From: Hymenolepis diminuta
Taxonomy: Eukaryota; Platyhelminthes; Cestoda; Cyclophyllidea; Hymenolepididae
Assembly (NCBI GenBank): GCA_900708905.1
Contig: CAADRB010000009.1
Coordinates: 879,435 to 943,434 of the forward strand
Length of the DNA: 64,000 nucleotides
Direction of reading: 5' to 3'
Part shown: in pieces, positions 1 through 13,949 of the stretch
Layout of the letters: each line of letters opens with the position of its first letter
How positions within the stretch are numbered: the first letter of the stretch is position 1
Program-made: the position numbers and the translations under genes
Notes under the pieces: model-generated
The model's database searches: none
The model's input: only the letters and a program-made list of their open reading frames with translations
Told to the model about the DNA's origin: nothing

Positions 1-1429
1 CGATTTGACATAGTTAAATTCATCCATAACAAGCAAGGCATTTTTTTATTTTGTATACGAATTAATACGGAACCAGATTATTTCAGTAAATTGGTATTTG
101 TATTAAGTGTAACAGTACTGAATTTTCCACAACTGTACATTACTTATTAATTATTTATTCTAATAATAACGATTAATACTAAGATATGCACTTGGTATTT
201 ATAACAGCTTATGCTTCTCCACTATCAGCTATTTTCTTCAAATCTAATAAACTATCGGAAATAGAGCGCGATTTTAAAAAGAAACCTAGAGTGACATGCC
301 ATACTATGGGCTTTCCACACTCGACTAAATTACAAGATAAGTTTTCCTTGACAACTTCTACCTCCTCCGCACTTCCATTAAACGACTTACATAACTTAAT
401 CTCTAACGTAGTTGTTCACCAAAATACCCTAAACTTGTTACTGTTTTCTCGTTAACACATGGATACTTTAAGAGTGGACCTCAATTATAATATCTTATGT
501 GGAGAAAGCACTTCCTCCAGAGTTCAGACGGATTATGATTAATTAAAAACTAAGGTGTAAGATCAAATATATCCATTTTAGAGTACACATTAACTAGTAG
601 ATAAAAAAAAACTACGAATACTTAAATTAAAAGGTGGATGGGGAGCTGAAAGCATTTAGCGAAGCGCTTCAAAAGATGACATTTTGATGAAAGAGTTGAA
701 TCTCCAGAATTTAGAAGAGACTGCGCCAGTGCAAATGATGACATCCAAGTTAAGTGTTCAAGCAACGGGTAATGTTATTCATAGATGGAACGAAAAGGAT
801 TTAGAACGACATCACCAACCCAACGTCTAAATATGAAAGGTCAGGAAACAGCAGGTCACCACGAGTATTTTGTGAAGTGAATAAATTGATGTGGGTGATT
901 AAGATCTCGATCAGAACCTATTATAAGCCTTAACTGACGGTCCAAAAGTCTATAATTGATATTTTTTTATATTCAAGAGGGTTTTAGTTACAGGCCTAAG
1001 AAAGTTAATGCATCACATGACATAGTAAGGTCTAAGACGATTTCAGCAAAATTAATCGCAAAATTCGCTCACTTACAGACAACCGAATCGGCACAACATA
1101 ATCTTTAATTAGAAGGAAAATTAGTTTACTAAAAACCACAACTACGTTATAAGATGCGCACTCCTATTCGTAAAAGAAATACTGGAGGAGTAAAGAAAGA
1201 CTTTTTAATGATTCTTGAGATATGAAAGATAAATAAAATGGTAAAAAATGTATAAAAGAAGCTAAGCAAGTTGTCTCAACTCTGCTTCTTTAAAATCATG
1301 TAAATTGTTTTTAATCTAGCAGGATTATCCTGTTTTCTGAATTTTTGGAATAAAAAAACAACAAATTGAGATGGATAGATCGATTATCATAAATTTAAAA
1401 AAAAACGATCAATAAACACAGAATTTCGT

Positions 1430-1640
1430 GGGTGAGTATATCCTTCAGGTGGCGATTCTTTGGATTTTTATTGTGGAACTCGAAATACTTGTCCAGTAAA
1501 TGCTATCCAAATCCACAAGTCAGACGAAAAGGTCCTTCGAAATACTAACCTTTATTCTCAAAAAAATTTCATTCATTCTCCCTTTATCACTTATTTGACT
1601 TGCTTTTACACGATTTCAGATACATTCTCAAAATGAGAAT
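1430..1640 (+). repeat. dispersed repeat family A, partial copy (3' part)
   Basis: GTGGAACTCGAAATACTTGTCCAGTAAAT and CTCCCTTTATCACTTATTTGACTTGC correspond to the GGAAAGTGAAATACCC...TAGTAAAT and CTCCCGTTTATCACTTATT blocks at 5070-5185. Only the distal half is recognisable. Confidence 0.4.
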
Positions 1641-4600
1641 GAAACTGTTTGCCTTGCTGTGAGATATTCTTCCTGTTAAAACAATACTTCTTGAAACAAG
1701 CAGATTGAAAATAAAAAGGTGTTCTAAATTCTGATATTAGAAGTATACAGAAAACTGCCCTTTTACATATAGGTCAACTGTACTTATGTTTGACATTCGA
1801 TAGGAGTGTTAAAAAGTGCCCGGCTATTCCAATTTTAACCTTAAACTGTTGCAATTATTTTAATGCAACATAAAGGTCGAAATATGGACAAGCCCACTTA
1901 TCATATGTACTTTCTAATCTCTGTAACTTAACGCTTCCCACAGAACCTAAACCAGGACTTGGAATAAACATGACAGCAAGTGTGTACAACCAGAGATCTG
2001 ACGTCTTTAAATAAAAGTGGAAAATTGCTTAAATATTTTGTTACTAAATAATGTCCGTCGAATTATAACTTCTAATTAGTCTACTATCTGAGTAGTAATA
2101 AAGATCGAAATTCTGTTTATAAAGGAAATGCAATTTCTACTATATTTTTCAATTTTTCGCTCTCCCTCATATGTAATTTTGCTTTGAAATCTGATTTTCA
2201 TTGAACGATATAAAATCCAGGCACTAATTAAAAGCTGACTTACTATTTCATAAAAGAGATTCTAATCATTGCAAAACGGCTTATCAATTAATCCGGTAAA
2301 TCAATAGAACACTATTGAGTTTCATCGTGTTAAACGCATGTGAGTTCGTATTATGCTGATAGCTTGTTCGCTATCAAAAGACAAGATACAAATCACAGCT
2401 TATGCACACCAAGAGCTCTAAAATTCTAAAGATGGTAGTAGTACCACCATTTAATTTTTTGAAATTGAGCAATTCGGATGAATGGCTTCTTTCACTGTTG
2501 GACGAACATCAAACGCAGAAATATTGAAACTATCACTCTCAAGAACCGTCATCAACAATTTTCGACTAAAAGAATTTAGGACTTAACTAAAAGTTGCAAG
2601 TGAATCGACGACACTTACGGCCTAGCTTATGCAGAAATCTCAGATGAAATATTTACAATTAAAACAGCGAAAATTCTTCCTCTGTGATTATATGAATTGT
2701 ATCCCTGATATAACCTTTTCAATTTAGTGCACTTAATAATTGGCTTAATTTCATCTTATCCAGGAATTGAAATAACAACACAAAAACAAAATATACTTTT
2801 AACCTTTACATATCCGGAACAGCAGGTTAACCCCCGTTAAATCATGACTCACTTCTAAACGACTATCAAATATTCATTTGTTGAGAGAGAAGGGGATGAT
2901 TTTAGGACGGTTAGATAGAACAAAAACTGAAGGGCCTCGATCGCTTACTTGGATAAGTCCCAGCACTTTGTTTCTGCATCCCATAAGGGAAACAGCAAAC
3001 TATATTATATCTCGGGGAAAAAAACTAATGAAACAGTGATCCAACATTCAGGTTCATAACTCACAACTTTTGCCGTTCAATTTCCGCCTTTTTTCTCATG
3101 GAACAGCTAAGATTTGCACAACTTTGAAATAAATAAATATAAGCAACCATAATTCACTTTCATACATATAATAAATTTGCTGTTGATACGTGAAGAAGCA
3201 TGAGATTTGTTCACTTATGTTAGTTTACGATTTTCAGACATACTATCTGCTATTATTTGAAATGTTTACAGTTTCAAATTTTCAACATCTTCTGCTAATA
3301 AAGTAATCAGAAATACTGTCGAAATTCGTATTTACGAACAACGCAAAATTTGTTTTATTAAGTACCGATATCCAGAAGAGGGATTTGCTCAACAATCAAC
3401 TAATTAAGTTCAAACAGAACTTAAAACTCCTAGACTATACAAATCATAATGATTAATTGAATTCTCTCACTATCCAGCGAAAATTTGACAATTATATTTC
3501 TTTTATCTTTCCCCATATGTTTAAAAAGTCCATTTGCCCAACTATGCCTACGTAATTTCCAAAAAAAAATCATCTATCCGATATGGCGTATTTGAGAAAA
3601 AGGCAATTGCATACAAAAGGAGAAGGATTAGCTGAACTATCTTGACAAATATTTGACATAAGTAATAACAGAAATCATCGATAAGACGCAGGTGGGAACA
3701 AAATTTGAGACACCTTAAATAATGGATTTCCTTATCCTTAGCCACAATTAAATTGTATTTAACCAGTTATTTCCTTTCAGTAGATGTATGCAGCTTTTAC
3801 TAGCTCACCTGATTTCCAGCGTTAGAAATTAGCCTTAAGGAGAAAATGAAAAATTTTGGTAAATGTCTTTAATTCCTCCTCTCCAATCATTTGCTCAATT
3901 CTCGGTCCTTATATTTTTATCTTTAAAGAAAACTGATTCGCTGACATTAAAAGCCAAATTTCACGTCCACTAAATTTCACCTCCGGGCTTGTTCTGCTCC
4001 AGTTTTATTTTGGGCAGATTAAAAGTGTTAAGATTGCAGTCACGAATTTTAGTTGCCGCGATTTACAAAAATCTTCAGTAATATTCTTTTTGGATTCTGA
4101 TTGAACTACCATTGTTTGACATGCCAGAAAGAGAAAAAAGAAGACAATAGATATCAAACAGGCAATCGTAACTAATTGTGATCGTTTCTTCCCATTTGAC
4201 TGCCTATTAAAATACAGCCCATGATATGCGAAACATTTCTTTCAAGCGTTAAAGCCATCGATCACTTTGGGGACAAAGGTTTTTTGCTTATTAATCAAAG
4301 TGTAGCCATGGAAACATTTGGCTAGGACAATGTCAAGAAATCTAAATAAATGATTAGTCATTCAAAATTTGTTTCTCCGACGAGTTGGATGGAAAGATAC
4401 ATAGCTAACAGGATTACATTTTTCCGAAATGGGGAAGCGAAGTTTGATAACGCTTATCACGTAAAGATTTCTGCTGAATTTGAGTTGCAAATGATCTTGC
4501 CTTATTCTTAAGTTTAAATGGAGCCGAAATTTAAACCACCTTAACTCTGATTAACAAAATAGATGTAAATTCGCAATTAAGAATTTTAATTGCAGTACAT

Positions 4601-4879
4601 CGCCAAAATGCGAAAATTATTCAGATTCACCAAAAGCGCCGATTGCACTATTGCGTAGTTAATTTTAAATTAACTATTTTACTTATTTAATGAAATAGAG
4701 TAGTCTTGCTTCATAGGTTGTGGTCATGTCACGTGACAGTTCTCAACCTTAACATAATAAATACATGACAACATCTACTAAGCCCATTAAACGTAAACAA
4801 TTAACTTCACATTTAATGCTCATCAACCGAACGTGGTAGACCAATGCAAAAATAACACAAAAGGAAAGGAAAGTGATTA

Positions 4880-5260
4880 CCGAAAGGTTCATCTTGAGTG
4901 AACACAACATAGGAAGTTATCTTATCACTGTTACATTAAAACTGTAAACTGCGGAACATCATGAAATGATTTGCAGCGGCGAGACCGACCCTTGTTAAAA
5001 AAGGTAAATAAGCAGTAAAGATCGTAGATAAGCAGTTGCTGTCATCTAGAGGGCGATTCATCAAGTTTTAATTTTGGAAAGTGAAATACCCGTTTAGTAA
5101 ATATTGTGCAATATGAGGCAAGACTCTTGACATCTTCATGTTGATGTCTGCATCTTTTTGATCCTCTCCCGTTTATCACTTATTGGGTATTCCATTGCTT
5201 CCACAATTGAAAATGATAAATGTCTTTTTATTATTGGTAGTAATAACGACACAACCAAAA
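4880..5260 (+). repeat. dispersed repeat family A, copy
   Basis: Starts with TTCATCTTGAGTGAACACAAC and includes a GCGGCGAGACCGACC block, GTAGATAAGCAGTTGCTGTCATC, TTTTGGAAAGTGAAATACCC and CTCCCGTTTATCACTTATT. The same blocks occur in the same order at 42572 and 58945, and the later blocks also near 1430 and 58295. Confidence 0.55.
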
Positions 5261-8200
5261 GGTGAAATCTCATTAAAAGTAATTGTATGCAATCCAACTG
5301 AAATTAATAATTAAGACATTGTGAATGAAGAAAAATAAAAATCAAAGGACATTGAATTTAAATTTAAAGTTGTTTACAATCCATTAGAACTGCTTTTCTC
5401 CTTATTAAAAAAATATATAACGCAAAACAAATATATATGACTTTTACTGTTAAAGCCGAAAAACCTGGTATTTGCTGGATTACTTCAGCAGGATATTAGA
5501 TTTTTATCGTTTGCTCTCGATATTTCCAAATAAACAAACCTGAATTTAAAAATAAATTCTTTGGAAACAATTTTAATTTCGTAATTTTTCGTAGAACGAT
5601 CAGAAAGCTGATCGTTTATTCGTAAATACATTGATATTAAATATTTCTAAATAACCATTAGGAAGAAATTAAATGATCAAGAGAATTGATATCTAAGAAA
5701 TTAATAATTCCCCTGTTGATCTTTTGTAGTTTGCAGTGTTGATCAGGATGTTTGGATCTGTATTAATTTTATTCCATATCTGTCTGTTTATGAATTTTTA
5801 CCCAGTTTAAGACTATCATACAATCTTTCTTATGACTCATCCCTCGGCCATTAAGCGGCTTAGAGATTTCCCCTCGTTACCTTGTTATTGCCTTTTGAGT
5901 TATATTCCACCATTAAATCACTTTTCAACTTAATTGTAATAATGCTTTCGTCTTTCTTCTCTTCTCTTCTCTCAATAGATACTTTACCGCCGATCTTATG
6001 ACAATGGAGATCGAACGATTGGAAAGAAAAATAGAGAACAATACCCAATCTTATATTTACCTCTCTTTAAACGAGAGTCCTCCCTGCTGCTATATATTCA
6101 TGACGTATAAAACCTAAAATTCAACTTTTTATTGGTATCTTATATTCCACTCAGCCTAACTTTTCCACCTACAGTTGAATTGAGAGGGAGTAAAGGAACT
6201 CGTAAATTGGGTAGTGTTTTTGATTAGGCTTTCACTACAAATCTGACTTATGTCTTTTTTCTACGTTGAAGGACAGTTTAATTGGGAAAAATATAGTCTA
6301 CGCAAAACAAACTTCAACCGTCCACTTCCCAATGGTCATCGTAAAGTACGAAAGGTAAACGTGATTAGGGGAAAGGCTTGTTTATCCAAAGTAGATAAAA
6401 ATCAGGTGCTCTTATAACTGCAGTTTTCATAAGAAATCGCTCTAAGGACACCTTAGACTGGAACAGTTGGTTCAGTTATTTTAAAGCACTAATCGATCAG
6501 CGTATACACCGCGTTATTTGGGCAAAGCAACACCATTTTGGTATTTTATTCGCTACTGTCCGAAATGAACCTCGAATCTGCGCGAAATTTGCAGATGTAA
6601 TATTCACATAACTGGATTACATCCGACTAAGGTCTCACTTAAAAGTATTAACATCGATAAACAATATCGCTTACGATATATATGAAAGATAATCAATATA
6701 GATAAGTAGTAGGCAAAACCTCTGAAATAGAAAAATTTTGAGAATGAAATGTTAACTCAATTAAACCACAGAACAGATTATTCAGTTTTCTTCAATTTTT
6801 AAAAATTCCATTTAACAGATAAACTCCTATCATTATATTAGGGCAACTATTAGCAAAGGCCATCAATATCAAATATGATAAAAGCAATTATATTCACATT
6901 TTCAATTCCAGAAAAGACGAGGAAAGGGAGAAATAAATATTAACAGGAGAAAATCAAATCAAATTGGATTTTCATAAAAATAATACCGATACGAATAAAA
7001 AACGACAAAATGCTACAATATTCAGAAAAAGGGGACTTGAATTGGTAGCCAAACAAAATATCCACCTGATGTAGAAAATGATGAGATAAATCCATGTTTT
7101 ACTGAAAAAATATTCTAACAGAATTTCTTTTTTTAAATGAATTACTCGCATTAAAAATAACTAAGAAGTTAGATTTACATAAAAAGACATGCCGAACCTG
7201 AAATATGTAAACAGAAATAATATTATTGACAACCATGAAAAGAAAGCCTTAAGGAAAGCATTCATGACATAAAAGAAAATATAATAAATATTATTTAAAC
7301 GTTAATAATAAATAATTTTTCAATTTCATAATTTGAATTTTCCTCCAGATGCATTACAACTAAAATAAATAAAAGCAAATGACAGAAAAATGTCCATCAG
7401 AACTACAGGTCCATAAAACATCACAGTTTACTACATACAACCGGAAAATAAGCAAATATTTTGACTAATAATATCAAAGATAAGTTTATAAAATACTGTG
7501 CTAAAATATGATAAACGAATGCATACTTTGTTCCAGTTTGTTCAATTCGCCATTTGGTCGATTGATGCCGAGAGTAAATCCAATGAATAAGAAAATCTGG
7601 TCAAAAATTTAAAAAAAAAACAAATATAAGCCAGATAAATGTAAAAGCAAAAATGCGTCAATGCAATTTAACTGGGTCTATTATAGTCATAGATCAGACC
7701 AGAAGATCGGTACCTAAATAATTACAGATACCGAATAATAGCTGATCAAGACTGAGCAAAACCGATACTGTACTGCTGCATAAATAAATACAAATTAACA
7801 CGTTAGCTCACTATTACTTTTGTGAAAGAATAAAATGATTACATAATATATATATACGCTAATAAGAATGAGAAAAATCTTACTGAAAAGGAAAAAAGTT
7901 GTAATCTCGATGGATTATTATAACAAATCATTAATAATACTCAATTTAATTCACGTTAAAAGAAAGTGACATGAGCTTTAACTACAATTTAGTTAACTTA
8001 AACAACTTTGAATAATATTGTAAAATATTTGTAAAGTCATCAGAAATATAATTTTCTAATTAAAAAATTTTACTTTAATTTTATCACATGTGTATATATA
8101 CGGATATAGTGCTTTATAGGGAATAAATGTACATTGTTTAGTTCCATATGCGGTCAAAATGTAATTAATATTTGCGGAAAGTTACGCTTAAATATTTTAT

Positions 8201-8340
8201 TACATATATTCGTAAAAATTAATATTTGCTATATAGTAACTATTTTTTATCATCCAAATAATCATTGTATATCTAGTTGACAATGTATTTCTATTTGTAT
8301 TTATAATGAATATCAATCATGATAATCTTATGAATCTCTT

Positions 8341-8364
8341 CATAAGTCTTCATGAAGACTTATG
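8341..8364. repeat. perfect 24-base palindrome
   Basis: CATAAGTCTTCA followed directly by its reverse complement. A further AAGTCTTCATA copy lies at about 8372, so the motif occurs three times within 45 bases. Confidence 0.8.
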
Positions 8365-9479
8365 TATGAATAAGTCTTCATACAATGTAATGTACTGAAA
8401 AATTAATGACACTTTCAACTTCGTTTGAGCAGGTATAAATTTGAAATCATTAACCATTATCCCTTTTACAATATTAAATTATATAAAAATATTTAGAGTA
8501 TTTATTAATCGTACATGAATATAAGGAAATAAAATTTATTCCAGAGTATGCACAAATGTGTATATGCATATTTTATTATAGTAAAGTTGAATCCCTGATA
8601 ATGATCAAATTATTCTCTCCTTTTTTCCAATCTTGCCGATAAAAAGTGTAGTGAGTGGCAAATTTCCCAATATTCTTAAAGAGATGTTCTATCCCCTTTA
8701 AAATAATATTACTAATTTGTGCTTATTTTGAAACAGATCACGACGGAGATATGTCATATATCTGACCATGTGGGACAAATATTCAACGAAACATAACAAA
8801 ATGATTAAACAATATACCACGTCAGTAACATTGTGTCATCAAATAGAGGTCAGAAAAACGTAAAATTTGAGCATTTTAAACTTCAAGATTCTACCTCATG
8901 TGCTACAGATTCTTTTTAAACCGGAAATATGCAGTGGTGCGCTTTATCAATATGAAATGTCGTGCAGTATGATTTATATCAATTTTTCTTTATATCAAAT
9001 CAATTTCTTGCGCATCGCTATGTTAATTATAAAGTTTCACGTCGTCCTTTTATGTTTCAATGCTCTCAAATTAGTTTTTATCTTCTGATTTGTAAAAAAT
9101 AATTTCTTATATTCATTTTATCATAAATTCATAAACTTTGCTTTTGACACTTTGTACTTTACATTTTGAACTCATTTGATGCTGCTTTATTTTCATAAAA
9201 ATTTCCAAATTTTTACGATGATATCAACGGATTTTTAGATTGGATGAACAGAATATGTGAGCGGAATATAAGCAAAGGTAGCATTAGAAGCGCCTGCAGT
9301 GTCTAATATATTTTTTAAATTGACGGCAATTACGACCCCGTAGTTAAGTACATTTTAACAAACGTGAAGATTTTATGAAAAATTAACAATAAATTTTTAA
9401 TTTAATCTTTCTTGCATAAAAATTTTCCACTTTTTTACAGCACCTCCCAGCGAAAGTTATTTACCCATACGTTAGAGCG

Positions 9480-10555
9480 ATGGATCCATTTTTAATACTT
9501 TTCGAGGTCTTCCGAAGCGTCCGGAGTAATGTTCGGGCCAATGATCATATTGACAGATAGATTAGTTTTCGGTTTAAAAGTTAAAGCTGCGAACTGAGAA
9601 CCAAGATTTTTGCAATGACACCCCCACATTTGGATGCATATTCCGGTGCCTAAATTTTTAAGGATCAAGGACCTCTTCCACTGTCTCCTTCCCATATGGC
9701 ATGAGAAAGTGCCTTTTTACATTATCAGTAAGTTGCTCATCCTGATCCTTGAGATTTGGCGAAGGGGTAAAAGTGAGATATCTAGATCATGATAAAAGAC
9801 CTCAACTAGAGAAGAGAACCGGTAATAATTATATTTGTTAAGCCGTGATTGGCGAATACCTGGGGAAGACTGTTAATGACGGTACCAGTTGTGGCAGACT
9901 TAATGTGCAAAAACCTCGGGACATTTTGAGTACGAGCTAATCGGAATTAGGTAGAAGATTACTCAGATAGATCTAGCATAGCACATATGATCGCGGCGAT
10001 GTGGAAGTGCTGTCTAGCTAGCATTTTGGGCGACACTGTTTCGTTTCCGAGAAAATCAATTTTGGTAAAATCGATTTCCTCAAAATGCTGACATTCATCA
10101 TCCACCGGTGCCGATCGCTTAGGAAAACAAAACACTACGGGTTATAACACTGACCAGGATATTTTAGAGACTTGATCTTGGTGAACGTTTTAAAAGTTCT
10201 GGGGGAAGCAAAATTACAAAAATCTTCTTTCTTTCTCTTTAGGTGACATATTTGAATTGTCCGACTATCAGACGGACAGGATTTCGGGACTGGTTGTTGC
10301 ATGTGTGAGGAAAACTAGAGACAATTCGTGCTGAAACTACTTTAGTCATGAAAAATTCCATAATGAGATTCGTTATTTTTACATTAACTCTGACCAATGA
10401 GTGCAACTTTATGTCATCACTGAACGTCGACACTTGAGTTACAGTAGGAGGCCCCTTATGAGAAGCAGATATAACCAGAAATTGAATTGAATTATTAGAA
10501 AAGTTAAGAGCAGCAACGGCAGTAGATGTGTTAGAAACATCAGGAGGCATTTTGG
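9480..10555 (-). mobile_element. Ty3/gypsy relic with gag start and integrase, internal pol deleted
   Basis: On the minus strand an open frame begins MPPDVSNTSTAVAALNFSNN (10550 downward), like the start of mag-type Gag (TAVAAL, then a Trp/Gln-rich block), and runs 103 codons. Only about 340 bases beyond its end the same strand shows integrase features: IKSATTGTVINSLPQVFANH (about 9908-9850), NIIITG for IVTDNG, a degraded ISHFYPFAKSQGSG for the INH..PPYHPQSNG block, and GKETVEEVLD (about 9695-9665) in another frame. Gag body, protease, reverse transcriptase and RNase H are therefore missing. Several stops and frame changes show that it is dead. The GC content is visibly higher than in the flanks. 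Confidence 0.68.
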
Positions 10556-13500
10556 CCTGAATTTTTGCACAAATAATTTTCTAGAAATTTCGTAAAGAAT
10601 TGAGCAGTTAACCGTTTGTTGAGAAACCGAAGACTTTTGTTTTCGTCACTGTAGAGTCAACAGAGATGATAAATGATATATTCACACCAGTTGTTATAAC
10701 CTGATTGACCTCCCAAAATAGCGACAGATCCAGAACTCAGTAATATCACAGAATTACACTAATTGTAATCTTTCTCCTAAAATTATACAGGTTAATGACT
10801 CTGCAATTGAACACATTTTAACAAAAATGTAAATTCTATGAATAATTAACAATAAATTGGTAATTCAGTTTTACTTGCATAAACATCTTTCATCTTTGTT
10901 CGACAAGATTTTGTAATGGTGTCAACTTGAACTTCATAATTACTCAATAAAATTAATTAGTTACAAAATTTTTTGACAAACTTTTGGCATTTGCGTAATG
11001 AAAATTTATATTACGATGATCCCAAACTGAATTAAAAGGACAGAGAACATTTTAATTATTCATTGATATCTATTGGACCGTATCTTTAAGCAAACTTCTC
11101 TCTTTTCATGTAATATTTGAATGGTGCTTTTTACAATTTAGCAACAATAAGAGTCCGTTTTATGAAAAGTGAATGAATTCAACAAATTTTATGTTCAAAT
11201 GACTGGCAATTTGTATTTAAAGTTTCCTGATGATGAAGAAAATACTATCTTAAAAGGTGGATTGAATTTCTAAAATGGAGTCTACAGTGGCATAAGTGAG
11301 CAAAAATGGTCCAACAGTCGATTAAGATTGCAATTGACCAATAAATACTTCCCAAGCTACTAAAGAAAAGTGCTTTCCGGCGTTCATTTGGGAAAAGATG
11401 TGGCATTTATTAATTACTCAGATTAAAAGTGTACTATTTCTCTCTTGATCAATGTGGATTTTTTAATTCAGCGTATGTACGACGATGTGTGTTCATCTAA
11501 AAACTGCGAATAGATAAATGTGTTACACAGAAACCGAGTTAAGGCTATTACGTTAATTTTAATACAGATTGTACCTTAGCTATGATCGTACAAATGGAGA
11601 ACAAATATATTCCAATGGACAAAAACTCATTCTATGGAATATTTTACTGCGATTCCTCCGATATTAGTGGGAACAATTATGGGGACGCATTTAAAGGCAG
11701 CAAACCGGAGAAAAAATTTTTGAGATGTTCTGCTAAGCTGTTACAAATTTTTTGACTAAATCCCCGCACAAATCGTCGTGAGTAATATAGCACGATAGCC
11801 AAATGACTTTTGTTTTCTTGTCTTCCGTCAATGGGAAAAAAATCGACAGGGGTCAAAACAACTACAATTGATAATCGGGTATTCGATGATAAAAGTTAGC
11901 AAGATGTTAATGTTGGGTTTTACAAAAGTGTCATTGCTTAAAATTTGAAAATCCTTGCCAATCACAAGGTTACAGTAAAAATAATCGTATTCAAAAAATA
12001 TTATTGGTACTACTTTTACATGTAAATTTGAAAATAATTTACATTCTGAGAAATTATCGAAGTTTGTATAAATTTAATTTTGACATTTGTAACACGCAAT
12101 TAAGATTAGAATATTTGCAAAAGTAGTCGAAATTTCCGCTTGTCGTTTGTCAAATATATTAAATGGTTAAATTATGGAGTTAAGTGAACAGGAAAAAAGG
12201 TTCATCTATAGCTAAAATAATGTTCAAGTTCGCCTTAGATGAACTCTAGTGAGCTCTGCTGCAACGAATATCATGTTAATCCTTATTCCTCTGTTGTTTT
12301 AAATACCAAATAAATATAGTGAAATGTTATAATCAACCATCCGAGTTATTCAGTCTGTCAATAGGCGCTGGACGTCTCTCTTCTGATTTCACTCAACGAA
12401 TCAGGAACAAATAAATAACTTTAAATTTCGGAAAATAAAGATATTAACTAAATTTAAAGTAAATAATTTACGAACTGATTACAAAAATTAAAACGAGTAT
12501 AACATTATTAATGCAATTCTTTCTTTAAGTGCAACTAATGTGCAACTTCCTCTTGAACCGTTCTCTTTACTCCTTATTGTTTTCGCACAATGTAATATGG
12601 AAAAGGAGTACGCAATTAAGGTTCATTTAATCGTTGGGTTTTGTTTTGTTTTCTTTTGAATTTTAAAGTGATATTTCTGTTGTTTATGTCTAGTTGCATA
12701 ATATTTGTCTTTAATTAGACGATAATAATAGCAAGTTTGTGAGAAACGTAGAGGTACTTCTCCCTCATTTTCGACATGTAAAAATTATTAGAAAAGTTAA
12801 CAAATACAAATGTTCATTTCCACTAAAGTTAAAGCTTCAAATTTTTTAAAATTTCATTATTTACAGCCTATCTAATTGTATTTTAAGTATGATGTTTCAA
12901 ACGATTTCGATTTAGCTGAATTGACCAGACTTTGAAAAAGATGCAATAAGGATTTAATTTTTAGTGGTGATGGATAGCTTTTTTATTAGCGTATCTTATA
13001 TAACTAGCTTTTTTAAATCCCTAAACAGTTGAAAGATGAAGTTATTCCCTGTACATAAACAGGAGAGAAAACCAGGCACAACATCTTAACTCCTGCCAAA
13101 GCAAAAGCACTTTTTACAATTTTCAGTTACTAGAGAGTAAAAAAACAGTCTGGTCGAGAATATAACTAGCATATAAAAATAGAGAGTCGAGAATTTTATA
13201 ACTCTCAAGTCCAGTAATAAAAGTGTTCTTTGATTAGAGGGCCAAAATCGCGGATCTTCACAGACGGGAAATTCAAATTCTGCCACCTTCCTTATTAGCT
13301 AGAATTTTCTGCTGTTACGCTTACTGCACCGGTGGGCGTTGGACGCTCGACCTCTGACTTTGTAGATGAACAAGTTAACCTCTGCATTCAGAATCTGCCT
13401 TTGCTTGAATTTTGAAAGCACTGTAATGTCCTCTCAAAGCTTAATTTTAATGATTTAATATCTGGATTTCCCGGTAAGCCCTTGTTTGTGATATTAAAGG

Positions 13501-13949
13501 TAGTTGAGTAATCTATAAAGTCCAGTAGCTAGTCTGGCTTGGTGGTTCATTTTATGTTCTGTTAGCACTAAAACGGAATGAAGCTTGTAGAGTCATCTTA
13601 ACTATAGCAAATCTCGCTAGATTTAATTCAATGTCAGTTCAACTAACCATTTGATTCCGTATAATATGTTTATTTTTATTCGTAAATACATTTTTTGGCC
13701 ATACCTATATTATAATTAGATTATAATTGTTAACTTTTAACTTAAACATGAAGAAAAACAAAGATGATTCAATAATGTCAGATTAACATTGTTACGTAAA
13801 ATATGGAAATTTTCAGCAAATTTTTTTTCCTCGAATATTTTATCCTTTAACATCTGTAGTTTTTAAAAAATATTTTTAATGGGTAAAAATAAATAATGCT
13901 TTGTGTTTATAAACCATTTTTGAATAAAGCTCGATAATGTTGATCCTGG
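10556..13949. other. gene-free block between gypsy relic and LTR-like block
   Basis: Holds the family A copy at 12225. The minus-strand sequence just above the gag start (up to about 10700) may be the leader of the gypsy relic, but no LTR edge could be fixed. Nothing else supportable. Confidence 0.45.
12225..12440 (+). repeat. dispersed repeat family A, copy
   Basis: Has CTCTAGTGAGCTCTGCTG at the head, then GTGAAATGTTATAATCAACC, CTGTCAATAGGCGCTGGACG. These match GCAGAGCTCTGCTAAC, GTGAAGTGACAAAATCAACC and CTGTCAATAAGCACTTAACA of the copy at 42572. Confidence 0.5.

Larger units (their letters stand above)
1..9479. other. gene-free AT-rich block
   Basis: Short open frames (for example 186-455, 5860-6048 minus and 8867-9088) show no family resemblance, signal peptide with splice context, or conserved motif, and are expected by chance at this composition. 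Family A copies at about 1430 and 4880 and the palindrome at 8341 are the only structures seen. Confidence 0.5.

Noticed and set aside
186..455. 89-codon open frame at the start of the window
   Set aside because: No recognisable domain, no splice context, and such lengths occur by chance.
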